The notes under the pieces are model-generated. The model made no database searches, was not told the DNA's origin, and worked only from the letters and a program-made list of their open reading frames with translations. Shown here one piece after another: positions 60,642 to 64,000 of a stretch of DNA of 64,000 nucleotides. The stretch comes from Lachnospiraceae bacterium. Lineage in GTDB: Bacteria > Bacillota > Clostridia > Lachnospirales > Lachnospiraceae. Within the stretch, counting starts at the first letter, position 1. Each line of letters begins with the position of its first letter. The position numbers and the translations under genes were made by a program. The stretch lies in NCBI GenBank assembly GCA_015057115.1, contig SVEZ01000010.1, positions 49,403 to 113,402 of the forward strand, given 5' to 3'.

Positions 60642-61088
60642 CTATCTTTCAATTCCTTCTTCCGTCAACCGCTTAAGATTATCCACAATTGCGCTAAGAC
60701 TTTCATACATTGCCTCCCGTTTTTCCTCCTCCAGGCCTTCTCCCGCCAAAGCAAGTGCCAAATCTGCCCGCTTCTGAATTTTTTCAGCTAGCTGCTTACC
60801 ATTTTCGGTCAAACGCAAGGGAGCACGATACGCCCCCTTGGAAAATGGCTCTATAATTTCCCGCTTTTGCATAGTGGAAATTGCTCTTGAAACATCGGCC
60901 TTATCCCTGCCACAAATCTTAGCAAGCGTTGCTGCGGTCATTTCCTCCTCGCAATTTGCCAAAATGAGTAGGTACAGGGCGTAGCCTCCCTTTAAGTTGT
61001 ACACCTTCATCTCTTCTGTTGCAAGTTTATTCCAATAATGCGTTATACGAAACATAATCGTAGAGAAATCCTCAAACCGTCGATTCAT
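60642..61088 (-). CDS. MarR-family transcriptional regulator
   Basis: A 148-aa winged-helix regulator: LKGGYALYLLILANCEEEMT, TAATLAKICGRDKADVSRAI (recognition helix) and the wing YRAPLRLTENGKQL, flanked by dimerisation helices. ATG at 61088 lies 2 nt after the DegV stop, and the ribosome binding site (GGAGGATAAGG) is inside the DegV gene. The frame extends to 61166 but that part is the DegV sequence out of frame. Two palindromes before the operon are its likely sites. The pair recalls FabT-type control of lipid synthesis. Confidence 0.92.
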   Translation of the reverse strand: MNRRFEDFSTIMFRITHYWNKLATEEMKVYNLKGGYALYLLILANCEEEMTAATLAKICGRDKADVSRAISTMQKREIIEPFSKGAYRAPLRLTENGKQLAEKIQKRADLALALAGEGLEEEKREAMYESLSAIVDNLKRLTEEGIER

Positions 61089-61090
61089 CC

Positions 61091-61927
61091 TTATCCTCCA
61101 AAATATGCTACCGCCACAGCTCCTGGTCCTGCATGGGTACCAACAACGGTTCCTATTTGAACGCATTCTAACTGCGCTACCCTGTCAGCCCACAAACTGC
61201 GACTATCCTCAATATATGTCTGCAGCATGGCATCCGAATGTCCGCTATACCCCAGCAAAATCGGCATCGTGTAATCTACGCCGCTTTTGCTCACTTCATC
61301 ATTCAGAAAATTATTAGCTTTCTTAGAACCTCTGGCTTTTCCCAAAAGCTCAATTTCTCCATCCTTAATACAAACTACCGGTTTAACGTTTAGCACCGTG
61401 CCTGCAAGGGCTGCCGTCTTAGAAATACGCCCACCCTTTTGTAAATAAGTCAGCGTATCCAGTAGTGCAATAAGATTTACTTTATTGCGATTTGCTTCCA
61501 CAATTTCAACAACTTCATCCAGGGATTTCCCATCCTGAATTCGTTCAATTGCCAATTTTGCCAAAATTCCACTACCGATTGCCACGTTCCGGGTATCAAC
61601 GACACGGATATTATCGTAGTCCGCCGCCGCAATGCAAGCACTCTGGTACGTTCCTGACAGTTTAGCGGATACCGTCAACACAATTGCCTCGTCTCCCTGG
61701 TTTGTAACCGCTTCAAACGTCTGAGCAAAAACCGCCGGAGTCGCCTGACTGGTGCGAGGCAATTCTTTTTCCTCTGCCAATAAAGTATAAAATGCATCTT
61801 TGCTTAAGTCAATTCCATCCTTATACTCCTTGTCCCCAAAACAAACTGTAAGTGGTATCACAATGCATTCTTCAATAACTTCTCTCCCCAGATCAACTGT
61901 CGAATCTACAATAACTCTGATTGCCAT
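61091..61927 (-). CDS. DegV-family fatty-acid-binding protein (FakB-like)
   Basis: A 278-aa protein. Conserved DegV features: VIVDSTVDL at the N-terminus, RTSQATPAVFAQTFEAV (about 58-74), VSAKLSGTYQSACIAA (about 86-101) and a C-terminal HAGPGAVAVAYFGG. FakB members bind a fatty acid that FakA then phosphorylates, feeding exogenous fatty acids into phospholipid. It is cotranscribed with the MarR gene. No FakA is in the window. Confidence 0.93.
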   Translation of the reverse strand: MAIRVIVDSTVDLGREVIEECIVIPLTVCFGDKEYKDGIDLSKDAFYTLLAEEKELPRTSQATPAVFAQTFEAVTNQGDEAIVLTVSAKLSGTYQSACIAAADYDNIRVVDTRNVAIGSGILAKLAIERIQDGKSLDEVVEIVEANRNKVNLIALLDTLTYLQKGGRISKTAALAGTVLNVKPVVCIKDGEIELLGKARGSKKANNFLNDEVSKSGVDYTMPILLGYSGHSDAMLQTYIEDSRSLWADRVAQLECVQIGTVVGTHAGPGAVAVAYFGG

Positions 61928-61946
61928 GTTGTGTCCTCCTAACTTT

Positions 61947-62004
61947 TAGATGTTGATTTATCAACATCTAGCATTATACGTCAGCGCTTGTTGATTTGTC
62001 AACA
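61947..62004 (-). promoter_or_regulatory. Two palindromic operators upstream of the DegV-MarR operon
   Basis: TGTTGA-N4-TCAACA occurs at 61951-61966 (within a perfect 24-bp palindrome, 61947-61970) and again at 61989-62004, with centres 38 bp apart. Their place just before the start codon (61927) and the adjacent MarR gene make autoregulation likely. They could also affect the divergent surface-protein gene. Confidence 0.75.
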
Positions 62005-62033
62005 TCTTCATGTTTTTATTATTTCTTTCATTT

Positions 62034-62066
62034 TTTAAGTTTCATTTAAGCTTCGCCCCCTATACT
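62034..62066 (+). promoter_or_regulatory. Response-regulator-type promoter of the beta-helix surface protein
   Basis: TTTAAG at 62034-62039 and 62045-62050 form a direct repeat with 11-bp period, 10 nt before the -10 TATACT (62061-62066). There is no good -35 box. This is the layout for activation by OmpR/PhoB-type response regulators, which bind tandem half-sites on one face of the DNA. Confidence 0.6.
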
Positions 62067-62108
62067 AGCCTCAGAAACAAAAAAGAAATCATTCAGGAGG
62101 CGATTCAC

Positions 62109-63902
62109 ATGAAAAGAAAAGAATTTTTAAAAACACTCATGGTTATTACCCTTACATCCAGCCTTTTAGTTGGTTCTGTTGGCTCTGCCACAGTTTTTGC
62201 GGCAGACAACACTACACAGTCCACAACGCAGACCGACACACCGCCGACTCCACCGGATGGGCAGACTCCGCCGGATGGACAAACTCCGCCGGACGGTCAG
62301 ACTCCACCGGATAAACCGGACGGTCAGGGTGGTGGCCCCGGTCAGAATAGTACAACCGTAGAAGCCAATGGTGCTACGGAACTCACCAAGAGCACCAAAG
62401 TTTCCGGCAAAACCTACAAGAGTACCACCGCAGATCAAAATGCCTTATTGGTAAAAGGGGATATCTCCACTACCCTTTCCAACATTAAGGTAACCAAAAG
62501 CGGCGACTCCGAAGGTGGCGACAGCAATAATTTTTACGGAACCAATTCCGGTATCCTTGCAAAAGATAAAGCCGTTGTAAACATCTCCGATGCCAACATC
62601 AAAACCACAGCCAACGGTGCCAACGGAACATTTTCCTACGGCGGCAACGGCGCACAAAACTCTGCCGCCGGTGATGGAACCACCATTAACATTTCCGATT
62701 CCACCATCACCACCACCGGAGATCAGGCCGGTGGCATTATGACAGCCGGCGGCGGTACAACCAACGCCACGAACGTAACCATCAAGACTTCCGGCAGGTC
62801 CTCCGCAGCCATCCGTAGCGACCGCGGTGGCGGTACCGTAAACGTAAACGGTGGAAGTTATACCACAAGTGGAGTAGGCTCTCCGGCGATTTACTCCACA
62901 GCAAAAACCACAGTAAAAAATGCTACCCTGACCTCCACTACCTCAGAAGGCGTTGTTATTGAAGGAATGAATTCCGTTGTTTTGGAAAATACCAATTTAA
63001 CAGCAGAGAATACCAAATTAAACGGCAATGCTACCGAATACAACACGGTTATGCTTTACCAGTCCATGTCTGGTGATGCAGCCAACGGCACCTCCCTTTT
63101 TACAGCCAATGGCGGAAGCATTACCAGCAAAAAAGGAAATGTGTTCTACGTTACCAACACCTCCGCCCAGATTAGTTTGCGTAACGTAGCCATTAAAAAC
63201 GAAGACAGCAGCAATGTTTTGTTAAAAGTTGCGGAAGGTGGCTGGGGCAAATCCGGAAGCAATGGCGGTAATGTGACCTTTAGTGCCGCAAAACAGCAAT
63301 TAAATGGCAACATTATCGTAGATTCCTCCTCTACTTTAAACCTTTTGCTTTCCGATGGCAGCACCTACGAAGGCGCCATCAACACTGACGGAACTGCAGG
63401 ATCTGTTTACGTAGAAGTTCCGGAAGGTTGTACCTGGAAACTCACCGGCGACAGCTACATTTCAAGCCTTAGCTGTGTGGACGGCTCCATCAACCTAAAC
63501 GGATATACCTTAACCGTTGGCTCTACTACGTACACCTCCGGTAGCAGCACCGGAAAAGCCGTTAACAACATTGCGGCAAACGTACTTACCAAAGATGCCT
63601 CTGTAAAACCAACCGGCACCAACGTAAGTTCCGTAGCGAACACTTCCTCCAAAAAAGTTACGGTAAAATGGACCAAAGATGCAAGCGCTGACGGCTACCA
63701 GATTCGTTACACCACCAAGGAAAACGGCAAAACCGTCATCAAAACAAAAACCATCACGAGTAAAAACACCGTAAAAACCACCCTCTCCGGTCTAACGAAG
63801 GGAAATACCTATTCCGTATCCATTCGTAGTTACAAGACCGTGAAGGGAAAGAAGGTGTACTCCTCCTATAGCACTACAAAGAAAGTTAAAATACGTAAAT
63901 AA
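62109..63902 (+). CDS. Secreted beta-helix surface protein with Pro-rich linker and fibronectin III domain
   Basis: A 597-aa protein. Signal peptide: KRKEFLKTLM, hydrophobic VITLTSSLLVGSVGSATV, cleavage near FAADN. Next is a short low-complexity linker of four PPDGQTP-type units (about 45-75), then about 380 residues of right-handed beta-helix-like repeats rich in Asn, Thr and Ser (NISDSTITTTGDQAGGIMTA, VNVNGGSYTTSGVGSPAIYS), and a C-terminal fibronectin type III domain (about 505-597; VTVKWTKDASADGYQIRYTT). ATG at 62109 follows AGGAGGCGATTCAC. No LPXTG motif. Adhesin-like function is inferred. Confidence 0.88.
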   Translation: MKRKEFLKTLMVITLTSSLLVGSVGSATVFAADNTTQSTTQTDTPPTPPDGQTPPDGQTPPDGQTPPDKPDGQGGGPGQNSTTVEANGATELTKSTKVSGKTYKSTTADQNALLVKGDISTTLSNIKVTKSGDSEGGDSNNFYGTNSGILAKDKAVVNISDANIKTTANGANGTFSYGGNGAQNSAAGDGTTINISDSTITTTGDQAGGIMTAGGGTTNATNVTIKTSGRSSAAIRSDRGGGTVNVNGGSYTTSGVGSPAIYSTAKTTVKNATLTSTTSEGVVIEGMNSVVLENTNLTAENTKLNGNATEYNTVMLYQSMSGDAANGTSLFTANGGSITSKKGNVFYVTNTSAQISLRNVAIKNEDSSNVLLKVAEGGWGKSGSNGGNVTFSAAKQQLNGNIIVDSSSTLNLLLSDGSTYEGAINTDGTAGSVYVEVPEGCTWKLTGDSYISSLSCVDGSINLNGYTLTVGSTTYTSGSSTGKAVNNIAANVLTKDASVKPTGTNVSSVANTSSKKVTVKWTKDASADGYQIRYTTKENGKTVIKTKTITSKNTVKTTLSGLTKGNTYSVSIRSYKTVKGKKVYSSYSTTKKVKIRK

Positions 63903-63904
63903 CT

Positions 63905-64000
63905 ATGAAAGGGGCTGTCGCACTGAACCGCTCCCCGTCAAGTAGACAATCGAAAAAATATAAAATTTCTGCCATCAGATTTTGGTCTGGTGGCAGTTTT
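63905..64000. other. Non-coding right edge, possible insertion-sequence end
   Basis: After the stop at 63902 the sequence has GGGGCTGTCGCACTGAACCG, a CCGTCAAGTAGACAATCG segment and a hairpin CTGCCA-TCAGA / TCTG-G-TGGCAG reaching the window edge. Such text is reminiscent of IS termini in Clostridia, but no transposase or flanking duplication is visible, so this is tentative. Confidence 0.25.

Overview
The window is about 64 kb of low-to-moderate GC chromosome from a spore-forming, strictly anaerobic Firmicute, most likely of the Lachnospiraceae/Clostridia. The evidence is an alpha/beta-type SASP gene behind a forespore-type promoter, a SleC-like cortex-lytic enzyme, three classes of [FeFe] hydrogenase including the trimeric HydABC enzyme, and AGGAGG-type ribosome binding sites. 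Almost every gene is on the minus strand. The exceptions are a LysR gene, a CYTH gene, tRNA-Gly and the last surface-protein gene. No rRNA, CRISPR array, integrase or prophage was seen.

Layout. 1-11.5 kb: a ketopantoate reductase (cut by the window edge), a phosphoesterase, an archaeal-type ornithine cyclodeaminase homologue, a chemoreceptor, a beta-CASP nuclease coupled to a DMT transporter, an MFS pump, acetyltransferases, an ASCH protein and an M29 aminopeptidase flanked by two broken acetyltransferase genes. 11.5-17.8 kb: a heterodimeric BmrCD-type ABC exporter behind a leader ORF and terminator that look like ribosome-mediated attenuation, then brnQ and a LysR gene. 17.8-28.1 kb: SASP, hutI, a cluster of palindromes, an unknown protein, an ABC exporter with a MerR-type promoter next to an unusual MerR regulator, and hutHU with its own leader ORF and terminator. 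28.2-32.5 kb: the polyamine operon potD-potN-potA-potB-potC with an embedded PII protein. 32.6-39.3 kb: CYTH, HAD, cortex hydrolase, ilvE, thyA-dfrA and small membrane or hypothetical proteins.

39.4-47.0 kb is an accessory-looking block. It begins with tRNA-Gly(GCC), whose 3' end recurs in two tandem 91-bp GC-rich repeats. It is then bracketed by two direct copies of a 325-bp repeat enclosing a PLC-like protein, an XRE-TPR regulator and two secreted Ig-like proteins. 47.1-58.0 kb is hydrogen metabolism: a group B [FeFe] hydrogenase, a PP2C/SpoIIE-type phosphatase, a PAS-bearing group C (sensory) hydrogenase and a small [2Fe-2S] protein in one operon, then a LytTR-LiaF pair, then HydC-HydB-HydA. 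58.2-64 kb: a lipase-like hydrolase, an M18 aminopeptidase, a DegV-MarR operon with two palindromic operators and a beta-helix surface protein. The right edge resembles the end of an insertion sequence.

The strongest candidates for new biology are the two leader-ORF/terminator systems (ABC exporter, hutHU), the sensory-hydrogenase/phosphatase cassette, and the repeat-bounded block beside tRNA-Gly. All calls come from reading the sequence; no database search was possible.
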